The notes beneath the pieces are model-generated. The model was not told the origin of the DNA. It was given only the letters and a program-made list of their open reading frames with translations, and did not search any database. From Nitrospirota bacterium (GTDB lineage Bacteria; Nitrospirota; Thermodesulfovibrionia; Thermodesulfovibrionales; Dissulfurispiraceae): DNA of 64,000 nt. Shown here one piece after another: positions 1 through 8,290 of the stretch. The position numbers were made by a program, and so were the translations under genes. How positions within the stretch are numbered: position 1 is the stretch's first letter; every line of letters starts with the position of its first letter. The stretch is taken from NCBI GenBank assembly GCA_021791055.1, contig JAJYXI010000028.1, positions 1 to 64,000 of the forward strand, read 5' to 3'.

Positions 1-443
1 ATAAAACCCTGAAGCTCCTTTGGCTCAAGCAGCCTGTCAGGCGGATTAGCATCTTGAAGCATACAGGCTTTGGTAATTTTTCTCAGAAGGTTAATAACAC
101 CGTAACTGATAATATCTTCAGGAAATGACTCGGGGGCATTTTCTATCAGCAAAAGCTCTCCATACCAGCTTTCTTTTGTGGGAGCGATTCCTGCACAGTC
201 ATCTCCTCGAATAGCCTTTGGAGTTGCTCCTTTTGATAGTGCCATATTCCTGATACCCATATTTACAAGTTGAAGCCCCCTCATGGCAGGATTTGAGCCA
301 AGACCATGCCTCCCCTTTGTAATGGGGAGGAAACGGAACAAATTAACGCCGGAACAATAGATGAATGTACCATCGCCTCTGCTTTTATCAGGCCTTATCA
401 CAAAATACATGAAATCGTTAATATACTGGTTTCCATACAACAT
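1..443 (-). CDS. Hypothetical protein, truncated by the window edge
   Basis: An open frame runs on the minus strand from an ATG at 443 off the left edge, giving 147 visible residues. It begins 8 nt after the glnS stop, with a purine-rich stretch (GGGGAAGAAG) just upstream, so it is probably co-transcribed with glnS. I do not recognise the family. The visible part is soluble, without a signal peptide or membrane segment, and includes the segments YFVIRPDKSRGDGTF and IRGDDCAGIAP. A palindromic CCTCCCC/GGGGAGG repeat lies in frame (protein LPITKGRHG). It is missing from the ORF track because its stop lies outside the window. Confidence 0.6.
   Translation of the reverse strand, partial: MLYGNQYINDFMYFVIRPDKSRGDGTFIYCSGVNLFRFLPITKGRHGLGSNPAMRGLQLVNMGIRNMALSKGATPKAIRGDDCAGIAPTKESWYGELLLIENAPESFPEDIISYGVINLLRKITKACMLQDANPPDRLLEPKELQGF
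309..330. repeat. Short C/G palindrome inside the edge gene
   Basis: CCTCCCC-N8-GGGGAGG forms a 7-bp perfect hairpin in frame in the partial gene. It looks like a short version of the C-run/G-run palindromes found at seven other places in the window. Confidence 0.5.
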
Positions 444-451
444 CTGTAGTC

Positions 452-2131
452 TTACTTCTTCCCCTTCTGAATCTTTGCCCATTCGTCCTTAAGCGTTACT
501 ATGCGGTTGAAGACGAGGCTGCCTGGTTTTGAGTCAACACTATCAACGCAGAAATAGCCCATTCTTTCGAACTGGAATCTGTCTCCGGGCTTTGCGTCTT
601 TCAATGAAGGCTCAAGACGGCATGATTTCAAAACTTCGAGGGATTTTGGGTTTATATAATCCGTGAAATCCTTTCCTTCTTCAACATCGTTTGGATCTTC
701 TTTTACAAAGAGGTAGTCATAAAGCCTGACTTCGGCTTCAATGGCATGAGGAGCAGAGACCCAATGGAGTGTTGCCTTGACCTTTCTGCCATCAGGCGCA
801 TCGCCGCCCCTTGTCGCTGGGTCGTATGTGCAGTGGAGTTCGACTATCTCTCCGTTTTCATCCTTAACAACACTTTCGCATTTAATGAAATAGGCATACC
901 TCAGCCTTACTTCACGTCCCGGAGCAAGACGAAAGAACTGTTTGGGCGGAGTTTCCATGAAATCGTCTTTTTCTATATAAAGCACCTTTGAGAATGGAAC
1001 CTTTCTTGTTCCTGCATTCGGGTCTTCAGGATTGTTTATTGCATCCAGCAATTCCTCCTGACCTTCAGGATAATTATCTATTACCACCTTAAGAGGACGA
1101 AGCACAGCCATCATCCTTGGAGCAACCTTGTTTAAATGCTCGCGCACGCAATACTCAAGGAGTCCCATATCCACAAGGCTTTCTTTTTTGGCAACGCCGA
1201 TGCGGTTGCAGAAATTCCTTATCGCCTCAGGCGTATAGCCTCGCCTTCTGATACCGGCAAGAGTCGGCATTCGCGGGTCATTCCATCCCGAAACATATCC
1301 TTCATTCACTAATCTGAGAAGTTTTCTTTTACTGACTACCGTATGGCTTAAATTAAGCCTTGCGAATTCTATCTGCTGCGGGTGATGAATACCGAGTTCG
1401 TCAAGATACCAGTCATACAAAGGCCTGTGGTCTTCATATTCCATCGTGCATATGGAATGCGTAATTCCTTCTATGGAATCGCTCTGCCCGTGGGCATAGT
1501 CATACATAGGATAAATGCACCATTTATTCCCTGTGCGGTGGTGATCCTCGTGCTTTATACGGTACATCACAGGGTCGCGCATGTTGATATTGCCTGATGC
1601 CATATCGATCTTTGCGCGCAGGGTTTTTGAGCCGTCAGGGAATTCCCCCTTTCTCATGCGCTCAAAGAGATCGAGGTTTTCATCAACAGAACGGTTCCGA
1701 TATGGGCTCTCCTTACCCGGCTTTGTCAAAGTTCCGCGATACTCGCGTATTTCTTCGGCGCTTAAATCACAGACATATGCCTTGCCCATTTTGATTAACT
1801 GCACTGCCCACTCGTACAGCTTATCAAAATAGTCCGATGCATAATAAAGCCTGTCTCCCCAGTCAAAGCCCAGCCATCGCACATCCTCTATAATGGAGTC
1901 AACATATTCCTGTTCCTCTTTGCTCGGATTTGTGTCGTCAAATCTGAGGTTGCAATATCCTCCGAATTCTGCAGCCAGGCCGAAATTAAGGCATATGGAT
2001 TTGGCGTGTCCTATATGCAGATAGCCATTTGGTTCAGGCGGGAATCTTGTAATGACCTTACCGCCGTGCTTACCTGCATTAACATCTTCTGCGACAATGG
2101 TACGAATAAAATTGGGAGTCGATATTTCCAT
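452..2131 (-). CDS. glnS: Glutaminyl-tRNA synthetase
   Basis: Class I aminoacyl-tRNA synthetase that charges tRNA-Gln in the cytoplasm. At 559 residues it has the usual bacterial GlnS length. The HIGH signature is HIGH itself at residues 39-42, within [15 protein letters not shown]. The KMSKS-like loop appears as VVSKRKLL in the second third, and the C-terminal half has the beta-barrel anticodon-binding domain expected of GlnS rather than the helical one of bacterial GltX. A dedicated GlnS suggests direct glutaminylation, although the GatCAB route could coexist elsewhere. The ATG at 2131 fits the family N-terminus. Confidence 0.95.
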   Translation of the reverse strand: MEISTPNFIRTIVAEDVNAGKHGGKVITRFPPEPNGYLHIGHAKSICLNFGLAAEFGGYCNLRFDDTNPSKEEQEYVDSIIEDVRWLGFDWGDRLYYASDYFDKLYEWAVQLIKMGKAYVCDLSAEEIREYRGTLTKPGKESPYRNRSVDENLDLFERMRKGEFPDGSKTLRAKIDMASGNINMRDPVMYRIKHEDHHRTGNKWCIYPMYDYAHGQSDSIEGITHSICTMEYEDHRPLYDWYLDELGIHHPQQIEFARLNLSHTVVSKRKLLRLVNEGYVSGWNDPRMPTLAGIRRRGYTPEAIRNFCNRIGVAKKESLVDMGLLEYCVREHLNKVAPRMMAVLRPLKVVIDNYPEGQEELLDAINNPEDPNAGTRKVPFSKVLYIEKDDFMETPPKQFFRLAPGREVRLRYAYFIKCESVVKDENGEIVELHCTYDPATRGGDAPDGRKVKATLHWVSAPHAIEAEVRLYDYLFVKEDPNDVEEGKDFTDYINPKSLEVLKSCRLEPSLKDAKPGDRFQFERMGYFCVDSVDSKPGSLVFNRIVTLKDEWAKIQKGKK

Positions 2132-2184
2132 AGCTTGAATATTTTAACACATCAGAATTATATAGTTGTGTTAAAATAGAACAA

Positions 2185-2268
2185 GCCGAAGTGGCGGAAT
2201 TGGCAGACGCGCCAGGTTCAGGGTCTGGTGGTCGAAAGGCCGTGCGGGTTCGACTCCCGCCTTCGGCA
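2185..2268 (+). tRNA. tRNA-Leu (anticodon CAG)
   Basis: The acceptor stem GCCGAAG (2185-2191) pairs with CTTCGGC (2261-2267), with discriminator A2268. The anticodon stem CCAGG/TCTGG encloses the loop TTCAGGG, giving anticodon CAG. The long variable arm is typical of class II tRNA-Leu, and the T arm GCGGGTTCGACTCCCGC is intact. CCA is not encoded. The gene is divergent from glnS. Confidence 0.95.
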
Positions 2269-2275
2269 TTACCCT

Positions 2276-2300
2276 CCTGAAAAGTCTTTGACTTTTCAGG
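2276..2300. repeat. Perfect hairpin just downstream of tRNA-Leu
   Basis: An 11-bp perfect stem (CCTGAAAAGTC / GACTTTTCAGG) around a TTT loop begins 8 nt after the tRNA. No T-tract follows, so it is not a clear intrinsic terminator; it could be a processing hairpin. Its core AAAGTCTTTGA recurs in a peripheral stem of the cobalamin riboswitch. Confidence 0.6.
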
Positions 2301-2320
2301 AATATTCTCATTTCCTAAAA

Positions 2321-2467
2321 ATGAAAAAGACAACCGTAAAATTAATCAAGAAGTCTTCCAGAGAAAAGATCCCTGTATCGTCCCTAAAAGGAAAGGTAGT
2401 GCCGTCCAAGAAGAGAAAACTTATGGAAAAGGCATTAAAAGAGGAAGATAAAACACTTCAAAGATGA
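2321..2467 (+). CDS. Small lysine-rich protein coupled to RNA ligase
   Basis: A 48-residue, strongly basic protein (begins MKKTTVKLIKK; about a third Lys or Arg) whose TGA stop overlaps the ATG of the RNA ligase gene (ATGA). The ORF track starts it at a GTG inside tRNA-Leu, which cannot be the real start. The ATG at 2321 is chosen because it is the first start outside the tRNA, although its ribosome-binding site is weak. The family is unknown. The coupling suggests an RNA-binding accessory of the ligase, but that is inference, and it could be a non-coding leader. Confidence 0.45.
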   Translation: MKKTTVKLIKKSSREKIPVSSLKGKVVPSKKRKLMEKALKEEDKTLQR

Positions 2468-3594
2468 GCACACTTTATCCGGACTTCTTAGAAAAGTATC
2501 TCACAGAAAAAGAAATAACAACACTTAAAGAAAGAGAATCCCTCCACACATACCAGTTTAATGAACTCACCTTCGTAAGGCTTTCTCAGGAATATAAAGA
2601 CTATCCGAGGGGTGCTGTTTTTTATGAAAAAGGCATTATCCCGGGCTATCCGAGGATTATGAGAATCCTTCATCTTGAAAACGGGATAAACCGCTATTTC
2701 AAAGACAGTTTCTATGTTGAGGAGAAGGTGGACGGCTACAATATAAGAATAGCTGTCATAAACGGGACTCCACTTGCATTCACAAGGGGAGGATTTATAT
2801 GCCCATTCACGACAGACAGAATCCCTGACCTTATTGACACAAACTTTTTTAAAGAATATCCAGAATACATAATCTGCGGAGAGGTCGTCGGTCCGGGCAG
2901 TCCGTATAATACAGAGGCTATCCCGTATGTTGACGAAGATGTTGTCTTCCTTGTCTTTGACATTTTAGATGAAGAGGGAATACGCCTCCACATAGAAGAA
3001 AGATACAAGATATTTGAACGCTTTAATATCCAGCAGATAAGAAGATGGGGGCCGTTTAATGTATCGGGCGGCACATCTGATATGGATGAAATAAAAAAGA
3101 TTATCCTTGAACTTGACAGGGACGGCAGGGAAGGAATAGTGATCAAGCCTGTTTCCGATGGCAAGTCTGTAAAGTATGTTACGCTCTCTTCATGCCTCAG
3201 GGATTTGGAGGCAACGGCACATCTCATAACAGAGCTTCCTGCAGGTTTCTTTACGCAGAGGATATTGAGGGCTGTGTTTTTCTGCCACGAATTCGGAATA
3301 CCACTCAGCAGCGAATACCTTATAAGCTCTGCAAAGGCATTGTATCTCATCCCTGAACAGACATTAAAAAAGGTTGCGGATGGCGAAAGCGTAAAGGAGT
3401 TTTTTGATGTCAGGGTGAGAAACAAAAATACGGTGGATGAACTCATACAGCACCTTAATCGTTCAGGAGTTCGAATACAGCTTGTATCTGTAGAAAAATC
3501 GGGTGATCATTACAGGGCAAAATTTTACAGGATTTATATCAAAGGCACGCGGGAACTCAGGCACAGGCTCATGGGCAAAGGATTTTTCGACTAA
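2464..3594 (+). CDS. ATP-dependent RNA ligase, archaeal Rnl3 (Pab1020) type
   Basis: A nucleotidyltransferase of the DNA/RNA ligase superfamily that seals RNA ends through a lysyl-AMP intermediate. Motif I is EEKVDGYNIRIA, with the nucleophile Lys at about residue 88 in KVDG. The segments ITRGGFICPFTTDRI-like (motif Ia region), ICGEVVGPGSPY (motif III), EGIVIKP (motif IV) and KYVT (motif V) follow in order. The 376-residue length and C-terminal helical domain match the homodimeric archaeal Pab1020/MthRnl family rather than T4 Rnl1 or Rnl2. The convergent neighbour encodes the PIN protein known as its usual partner. The physiological substrate is unknown. Confidence 0.88.
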   Translation: MSTLYPDFLEKYLTEKEITTLKERESLHTYQFNELTFVRLSQEYKDYPRGAVFYEKGIIPGYPRIMRILHLENGINRYFKDSFYVEEKVDGYNIRIAVINGTPLAFTRGGFICPFTTDRIPDLIDTNFFKEYPEYIICGEVVGPGSPYNTEAIPYVDEDVVFLVFDILDEEGIRLHIEERYKIFERFNIQQIRRWGPFNVSGGTSDMDEIKKIILELDRDGREGIVIKPVSDGKSVKYVTLSSCLRDLEATAHLITELPAGFFTQRILRAVFFCHEFGIPLSSEYLISSAKALYLIPEQTLKKVADGESVKEFFDVRVRNKNTVDELIQHLNRSGVRIQLVSVEKSGDHYRAKFYRIYIKGTRELRHRLMGKGFFD

Positions 3595-4328
3595 CCCTCT
3601 GCCTTCCCTGAAAGCAGCTCTGTCCTTTTTATGGCGCTCATCAGATAGTCCTTGAACTTTTCAGGGAAGAGCCACCTTATGCCCAGCTTTTCTGCCCATT
3701 TTACCAAACCCTGGTCTGCCGTAATCAGCAGGGCATCAAGCTCCATTGCGAGCAAAAGCAAGTCAACATCCTCCTTGCTGTCTATTATGCCCTCTCTCAA
3801 TGCCTCCCTGTATTTCCTCCTCATGTCCTGAATAATCTCATCTGCCTTCCTGCTTTCAGCGCTCCTTACAGCCTTCTCTGCAACCCTCAATCCCTTGTTC
3901 ACCCTTTCCCTTATGTCTTCAATCAATTCATACAAAAGGAATGCAGGGGTTTTCAGGTCATGCTTTTTCGGAGGCTTCTGGTGCAAGATCAGGAGGAGGT
4001 CTGCAGGTATTTTATCCCGCTCCACAAAATGCAAAAGCTCCTCAAATATGGATGGGGGCATATAAAACTCAAGTACATGTATCTGAGCTGCGAGGAAGAG
4101 GAATGTTTCCAATGCCTCTGTCGGCGTACTTCCAAGGCTCATCCTCACATCAGGGTTTACAAAGAGGCTTGTATCAAGAACAACCCTTAACGGCTGTGAT
4201 GGGTGATGGGTAATGAGTGATGGGTCTGCTTTTGAGCTTTTATTTTTTGTCTTTAAAGTTTTTTTGCCTTTTAACTCGTCACTCATCACTGATAACTCAT
4301 CACTATTCTTACGCTTTGCAGGTGCCAT
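3591..4328 (-). CDS. RNA ligase partner protein, PIN domain (MJ0950 family)
   Basis: A PIN-fold protein that occurs with Rnl3-type RNA ligases. The core begins RVVLDTSLFVNPDVR with the first acidic residue, continues with DSKEDVDLLLLAMELDA, and ends with the final acidic motif LITADQGLVKWAE. That pattern fits a metal-dependent ribonuclease or a related RNA-binding fold. Its stop shares three bases with the ligase stop (convergent). The track start at 4466 would overlap the upstream gene by over 150 nt; the ATG at 4328 gives 245 residues and a 20-nt overlap. The first 40 or so residues are repeat-derived (SDELSVMSDELK), so the native start may be even closer to the PIN core. Confidence 0.8.
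   Translation of the reverse strand: MAPAKRKNSDELSVMSDELKGKKTLKTKNKSSKADPSLITHHPSQPLRVVLDTSLFVNPDVRMSLGSTPTEALETFLFLAAQIHVLEFYMPPSIFEELLHFVERDKIPADLLLILHQKPPKKHDLKTPAFLLYELIEDIRERVNKGLRVAEKAVRSAESRKADEIIQDMRRKYREALREGIIDSKEDVDLLLLAMELDALLITADQGLVKWAEKLGIRWLFPEKFKDYLMSAIKRTELLSGKAEG
4196..4307. repeat. Degenerate tandem repeats at the 5' end of the PIN gene
   Basis: GTGATGGGTGATGGGTAATG-type repeats (4196-4225) and the complementary type ACTCGTCACTCATCACTG (4272-4307) flank a short unique stretch, forming imperfect inverted arrays. They are translated into the low-complexity N-terminus of the PIN protein. Confidence 0.7.
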
Positions 4329-5622
4329 ATACATCAAGGCGGTATGTATTCCATTCCATGCACTGAGGACATCTCCCTGACCAGTCCTCTGACCTGAAAC
4401 CGCAACTGGAGCAGCAGTACTGAATCCTGAAGGGCCGACGTATTCCGCATGCCTTTTTGAGCTCATCCAGTGCTCTCTGAATCTGGTTCCTCTTTATATA
4501 CAATTCACCCCGTAAGCTGAAAAGCTCTGGCACAGAGAAGACATTCGTATCTATGGAATTCAATAAATCCATTGCATCATCAACCATCTCAAGCCTGTAA
4601 TAAAGCTTCCCAAGGAGAAATCTCAGCCCGTTGTCCTGCGGGTTTTTCGCTATGGCATTCCTGTAAAATCTTATCAACCGTCCTGGCTCTCCGACATTTA
4701 TGAGCAGGTCTTCAAGCCTTGCGAGTATTATTATCGATTTAAGCTGTTCATATGCCTTCTCCAGAAAGTTTATCGCCTCCTCTGTCTCACCCTTGGTCAA
4801 AATAACCTCTGCCAGGCCGAGATATGCAGGGATAAAATTGTCATCCATCTTAATCATTGTCCTGAATGCCTTTTCTGCCTTCTCCAGTTCGCCGCTTTCG
4901 AGGCTTGAGCGTGCATATTCATATTTATAGCCGAGCAGTCTGTGTTCTTCCTGCTGTTTGTCGCTTTCGCTGTGCTCGAGCTTGATTATTGTCTTCTGCA
5001 GGGACAGGAGGTCATCCCACATGTCCTTCTTTTCGAGGATTGCACGCTTTCTGTAAAGGGCAGTAAGGTTTTCAGAGTCTATATCCAGTATCTCATCAAG
5101 GTATTTAAGGGCATCGTCATATCTCTGCATCCTTTCCATAACTATTTCTATGGAAAGGAGAGCCTGCAGGTTTTTGGGATTTATGTCCCTTGCCTTTTTG
5201 TAATGCTCAAATGATGCTTTGTAATCTTTATTGTTTAGAGATATGTCTCCAAGCCTTAAGAGGGCATCTATATGATCAGGCTCTTCCTTGAGTATCTCCC
5301 TTAAGGCCTCCTTTGCCTCTTCTTCTTTATCGCCGAGTATGGCATTCAAAACCTTTGAATATAATTCCTGTATCTTCGCCTCTTTCTTTTGTCTCTTCTG
5401 ATACTGAAGGTTGTCTATGACACGCTTTGTATCACGGATAAAAAAGACAATGAGTATTGCGAGCGCTCCCACCGTCGTTGAAAGGAGTATAAGGGCAATC
5501 TTCGGGATTTCATAAGCACTTCCAAAGGGGACCTTTACTGTCACCATATCCTTATTTTCTACTGCGAATAACCCGAGCACTGCAAGAAACACTAAAAATA
5601 CCAATATCGCTATCTTGCCCAT
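4309..5622 (-). CDS. LapA-LapB fusion (envelope TPR protein with zinc ribbon)
   Basis: The N-terminal ~85 residues have two membrane segments with the LapA (DUF1049) pattern (FAVENKDMVTVKVPFG between them). They are followed by a long array of TPR repeats (roughly residues 100-390) and a C-terminal rubredoxin-like metal site (CSSCGFRSEDWSGRCPQC) as in LapB/YciM. In E. coli lapA and lapB are separate genes, and LapB adjusts LpxC turnover and lipopolysaccharide synthesis; here one 437-residue polypeptide carries both. Its ATG overlaps the rlmH stop (TAATG). The role is inferred from the family; the fusion is read directly from the frame. Confidence 0.8.
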   Translation of the reverse strand: MGKIAILVFLVFLAVLGLFAVENKDMVTVKVPFGSAYEIPKIALILLSTTVGALAILIVFFIRDTKRVIDNLQYQKRQKKEAKIQELYSKVLNAILGDKEEEAKEALREILKEEPDHIDALLRLGDISLNNKDYKASFEHYKKARDINPKNLQALLSIEIVMERMQRYDDALKYLDEILDIDSENLTALYRKRAILEKKDMWDDLLSLQKTIIKLEHSESDKQQEEHRLLGYKYEYARSSLESGELEKAEKAFRTMIKMDDNFIPAYLGLAEVILTKGETEEAINFLEKAYEQLKSIIILARLEDLLINVGEPGRLIRFYRNAIAKNPQDNGLRFLLGKLYYRLEMVDDAMDLLNSIDTNVFSVPELFSLRGELYIKRNQIQRALDELKKACGIRRPFRIQYCCSSCGFRSEDWSGRCPQCMEWNTYRLDVYGTCKA

Positions 5623-6059
5623 TAGTGATGATACTCCTTGCCTTTTATAATTGTCATCGCCCTGTAAAGCTGTTCCAGAAATACCAACCTTGCCATTTCA
5701 TGAGTAAGGGTCATTTTTGAAAGGGCAATGGCGCCAACCGCCTTTTCTCTAACCTCCTCCGAAACGCCGTATGGACCGCCCATTACAAAATCAACACTGC
5801 CCTTATCCTCAAGGAATCCGGCAAAACCAGTTGAACTGAATTCCTTTCCCATCTCATCAAGCAAAACATAAGACCCTGTCTGTTTCAATACTTTTCTGCC
5901 CTCTTGGGAAAGCGCCTCATCCCTTGTCTTACCCTTTTCATCCTTTATTTCTATGATGGATACCTGCGCCATATGTTTTAACAAACTCAGATAACGATTA
6001 ATTCCTTCAATCAGATACCGCTCCTTTGTCTTCCCCACCCAGAATATCCTTATCTTCAC
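5622..6059 (-). CDS. rlmH: 23S rRNA pseudouridine1915 N3-methyltransferase RlmH
   Basis: A SPOUT-fold methyltransferase acting on helix 69 of 23S rRNA in assembled ribosomes. At 145 residues it is normal length. The trefoil-knot motifs FVMGGPYGVSEEV and LTHEMARLVFLEQLYRA and the invariant C-terminus KGKEYHH are present. It starts with GTG at 6059, and that codon overlaps the stop of the upstream rsfS (GTGA), so the two are translationally coupled. Confidence 0.95.
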   Translation of the reverse strand: MKIRIFWVGKTKERYLIEGINRYLSLLKHMAQVSIIEIKDEKGKTRDEALSQEGRKVLKQTGSYVLLDEMGKEFSSTGFAGFLEDKGSVDFVMGGPYGVSEEVREKAVGAIALSKMTLTHEMARLVFLEQLYRAMTIIKGKEYHH

Positions 6060-6433
6060 CTACCACTTCTCACTTCTAACTTCCCACTTCCTACTTCCAG
6101 AGGCACTCTCGGTGCATCAAGCCAGAATTTTTCGAGTTCATAATATGCCCGTGTCTCTTCTTCAAAGACATGGACGATAATATCGCCGTAGTCCATCAAG
6201 ACCCACCGGGCGGTGTTCAGTCCTTCGATGCCTGCGGGCTTTTGCCTGTGTTCCCTTAATTTCTTCTCTACATTTTCGACGATTGCCTTGACCTGTGTGG
6301 TGCTTTCGCCAGAGCAGACGACAAAATAATCTGCAATTATCGTAAGGTCTTTTAATTCGAGGACAACCGTGTCCTTTGCCTTTTTATCAAGTGCCGCCTG
6401 TGCAGCCTCTATTGCCTTAGCCTTGCTTTCTAT
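6056..6433 (-). CDS. rsfS: Ribosomal silencing factor RsfS, with apparent ATA start
   Basis: Not in the ORF track because it has no ATG, GTG or TTG start. The frame reads ...LKDLTIIADYFVVCSGES..., then ARWVLMDYGDIIVHVFEEE and YYELEKFWLDAPR, which are the conserved RsfS/Iojap motifs. RsfS binds ribosomal protein L14 and blocks subunit joining. Counting back, an ATA at 6431-6433 is the best start: it lies 10 nt after a strong AAAGGAG and gives an N-terminus beginning with the residues ESKAKAIEAA. The last ~12 residues (VGSGKLEVRSG) come from a tandem repeat. The stop overlaps the GTG of rlmH. Confidence 0.82.
   Translation of the reverse strand: MESKAKAIEAAQAALDKKAKDTVVLELKDLTIIADYFVVCSGESTTQVKAIVENVEKKLREHRQKPAGIEGLNTARWVLMDYGDIIVHVFEEETRAYYELEKFWLDAPRVPLEVGSGKLEVRSGR
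6060..6100. repeat. Tandem ACTTC-type repeat at the rsfS 3' end
   Basis: About five degenerate units of the form CACTTCTCACTTCTAACTTC; they encode the non-conserved tail of RsfS. Confidence 0.65.
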
Positions 6434-6492
6434 GTGCGTAGCGCTCCTTTCCGATTTTTGTGAATATTATAGCAGAATTCAGAGGCATTTTT

Positions 6493-7230
6493 TCAGGATT
6501 CAAGCAAAAACTGAACTAATGCCACCGATACAATTGCCGCTGTCTCTGCACGGAGAGTCCTTTTGCCAAGGGTTGTCCTGATAAAACCGTGATCTTCAGC
6601 CAGTTTAACTTCTTCAGATGTAAAACCACCTTCAGGGCCAACAAGAAGGTGAATGGGTGAATGGGTGAATGGGTGAATGGCTAATTTTGAAATTGCATCT
6701 TTCAAGGATAATCCGCCCTCTTCCCAGAAAATAAATCCATTCATTTGCTGTGAACAATGAACTGTGAACAGTAAACCAAACTCAACCGGCTCGTGAACAG
6801 TGGGAATTATCGTCCTACCACACTGCTCTGCAGCCTCCTCTGCTATCTTCTGCCACCGTTTTACCTTTCTCGTTTCCTTAACAACACACCTCTCGGTGAT
6901 AAGTGGAATTATCTCTTTAACGCCAAGCTCCGTGGCCTTTTGAACTACCATATCCATCTTTTCGCCCTTCGGTATTCCCTGACATAAGATAAGATTTAAT
7001 GCAGATTCGGTATCCAGCGCCGTTTCACTGAGTATGTTTATAAAGACATGCTTTTTTGAAATCTCAACAATCTCCGCCTCACATGCCTTCCCTTTGCCGT
7101 CAACTACCGAAATCCTGTCGCCCCTTTTGCATCTTAGGACAGAAGTGAGATAATGCGATTTGTCCGCATTAAGTTTAATGCCCTGTTGTTTTTCTATATC
7201 TTCAGGAGGGATATATATTCTCATATGCAT
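6493..7230 (-). CDS. rsmE: 16S rRNA m3U1498 methyltransferase RsmE, with repeat inserts
   Basis: A SPOUT methyltransferase that methylates U1498 of 16S rRNA. Family motifs are the N-terminal PUA-like domain, IPKGEKMDMVVQKATELGV, LLVGPEGGFTSEEV (SAM knot) and LGKRTLRAETA. Two stretches are not family sequence. FTVHCSQQMNG comes from a TGAACAATGAACTGTGAAC repeat, and AIHPFTHSPIH comes from a GGTGAATG repeat placed immediately before the SAM loop. The frame stays open through both. An alternative start is the ATG at 7224; neither start has a clear Shine-Dalgarno. Confidence 0.92.
   Translation of the reverse strand: MHMRIYIPPEDIEKQQGIKLNADKSHYLTSVLRCKRGDRISVVDGKGKACEAEIVEISKKHVFINILSETALDTESALNLILCQGIPKGEKMDMVVQKATELGVKEIIPLITERCVVKETRKVKRWQKIAEEAAEQCGRTIIPTVHEPVEFGLLFTVHCSQQMNGFIFWEEGGLSLKDAISKLAIHPFTHSPIHLLVGPEGGFTSEEVKLAEDHGFIRTTLGKRTLRAETAAIVSVALVQFLLES
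6647..6777. repeat. Two degenerate tandem repeats inside rsmE
   Basis: GGTGAATG repeated four times (6647-6680), and TGTGAACAATGAACTGTGAA (about 6747-6777). Both are in frame. Confidence 0.75.
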
Positions 7231-7374
7231 AAAGAATTATGCCATAACATATTGAAAACTTGACAGCCTATAGATGATTTGATATGTTTTTGATTGTGAA
7301 GGAGATACGGAAATCCGACTGTTCAGCCATATTCAAGTTATCTGCTCATAGCGGGCAGAAAAAGGAGGTTTGGC

Positions 7375-8232
7375 ATGTTTAACAATAAGCATATTATAGG
7401 GGTTTTATTTTTGTGCTTTGTAATAGTTGTAGGAAATTTTAGTGCGACTGTACAAGCACAACCATCTTCTACCGGAGGGAAATTGCTTACCAACGAGAGT
7501 ATTATCTCACTCGTGAAAACTGGTTTGAGTGACACAGCTATTATTTCCCTGATTCAAAAGTCGCCGACGCAATTCGATCTGAGTCCTGAATCTTTGGTCA
7601 GACTCAAGGGAGCAGGTGTCAGTAACTCAGTAATCGAAGCAATGATAGGAAGCCAATCTTTGCCAGCTAATAGCGAGAAGGCATCTCTAATTCCTACTGC
7701 TTATGGATTTTATGTGGTTGATGAAGGTCAGTTGCGGGAACTAAAACCATCACCCGTAATCACAAAGATAGGTTTGCAACCGGGTGGGCCGCGAAGTAGG
7801 CTTGCTGGTAGTGCTATGGACGGCTTTGCAGGTGAACCACCGTTTAGTATCGCAAGTCAGGCACCAATTTTTATCGTCTATCAGCAGAATGTGAATCCGA
7901 ACGACTTTCACCTCGCTAATCTTGTATATGTCAGCACAAAACAGGCAGGGCAATTCAATTATTTCGGAACAAACCCTATGTTTTTCCGTAACCTTTACGG
8001 TGTCAATGAGTCAGACATAATCAGGATAGACTTATGGCGACCGAAAGCCCAAATTCCACTCCGCATAGAACCAGTCGAGGGGAAGACTGGTATGTTCAGA
8101 TTGATTCCGAACTCACCACTCAAACCAGATAAATATACACTTTACCTTAAAGACGCTATCCATCTCGATGGAACAATTTTTATATCAGAGACTGATCGGC
8201 AAAGTTCAGCATTTTACTTTAAAGTTGAGTAG
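7375..8232 (+). CDS. Secreted protein of unknown function with helical N-terminal module
   Basis: 285 residues with a clear signal peptide (KHIIGVLFLCFVIVV..., cleavage likely after VQAQ). The module LTNESIISLVKTGLSDTAII...LKGAGVSNSVIEAMIG follows; this helical motif recurs in many secreted bacterial proteins of unknown role. The remaining ~190 residues look beta-rich. The start has an excellent Shine-Dalgarno (AGGAGGTTTGGC-ATG). The gene stands alone on the plus strand between two minus-strand operons. Confidence 0.75.
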   Translation: MFNNKHIIGVLFLCFVIVVGNFSATVQAQPSSTGGKLLTNESIISLVKTGLSDTAIISLIQKSPTQFDLSPESLVRLKGAGVSNSVIEAMIGSQSLPANSEKASLIPTAYGFYVVDEGQLRELKPSPVITKIGLQPGGPRSRLAGSAMDGFAGEPPFSIASQAPIFIVYQQNVNPNDFHLANLVYVSTKQAGQFNYFGTNPMFFRNLYGVNESDIIRIDLWRPKAQIPLRIEPVEGKTGMFRLIPNSPLKPDKYTLYLKDAIHLDGTIFISETDRQSSAFYFKVE

Positions 8233-8290
8233 ATTTAGAAATGAGGAGAAAGAACTGTTTCTGTTTATTGATTTGCCCGCAACTGAAGCA

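Noticed and set aside
2228-2467. Track ORF starting inside tRNA-Leu
   Set aside because: Its GTG lies in the tRNA; only the part from ATG 2321 could be translated, and that is reported instead.
2736-3446. 236-residue minus-strand ORF opposite the RNA ligase
   Set aside because: Shadow of the ligase frame; Ser-rich composition and no start context.
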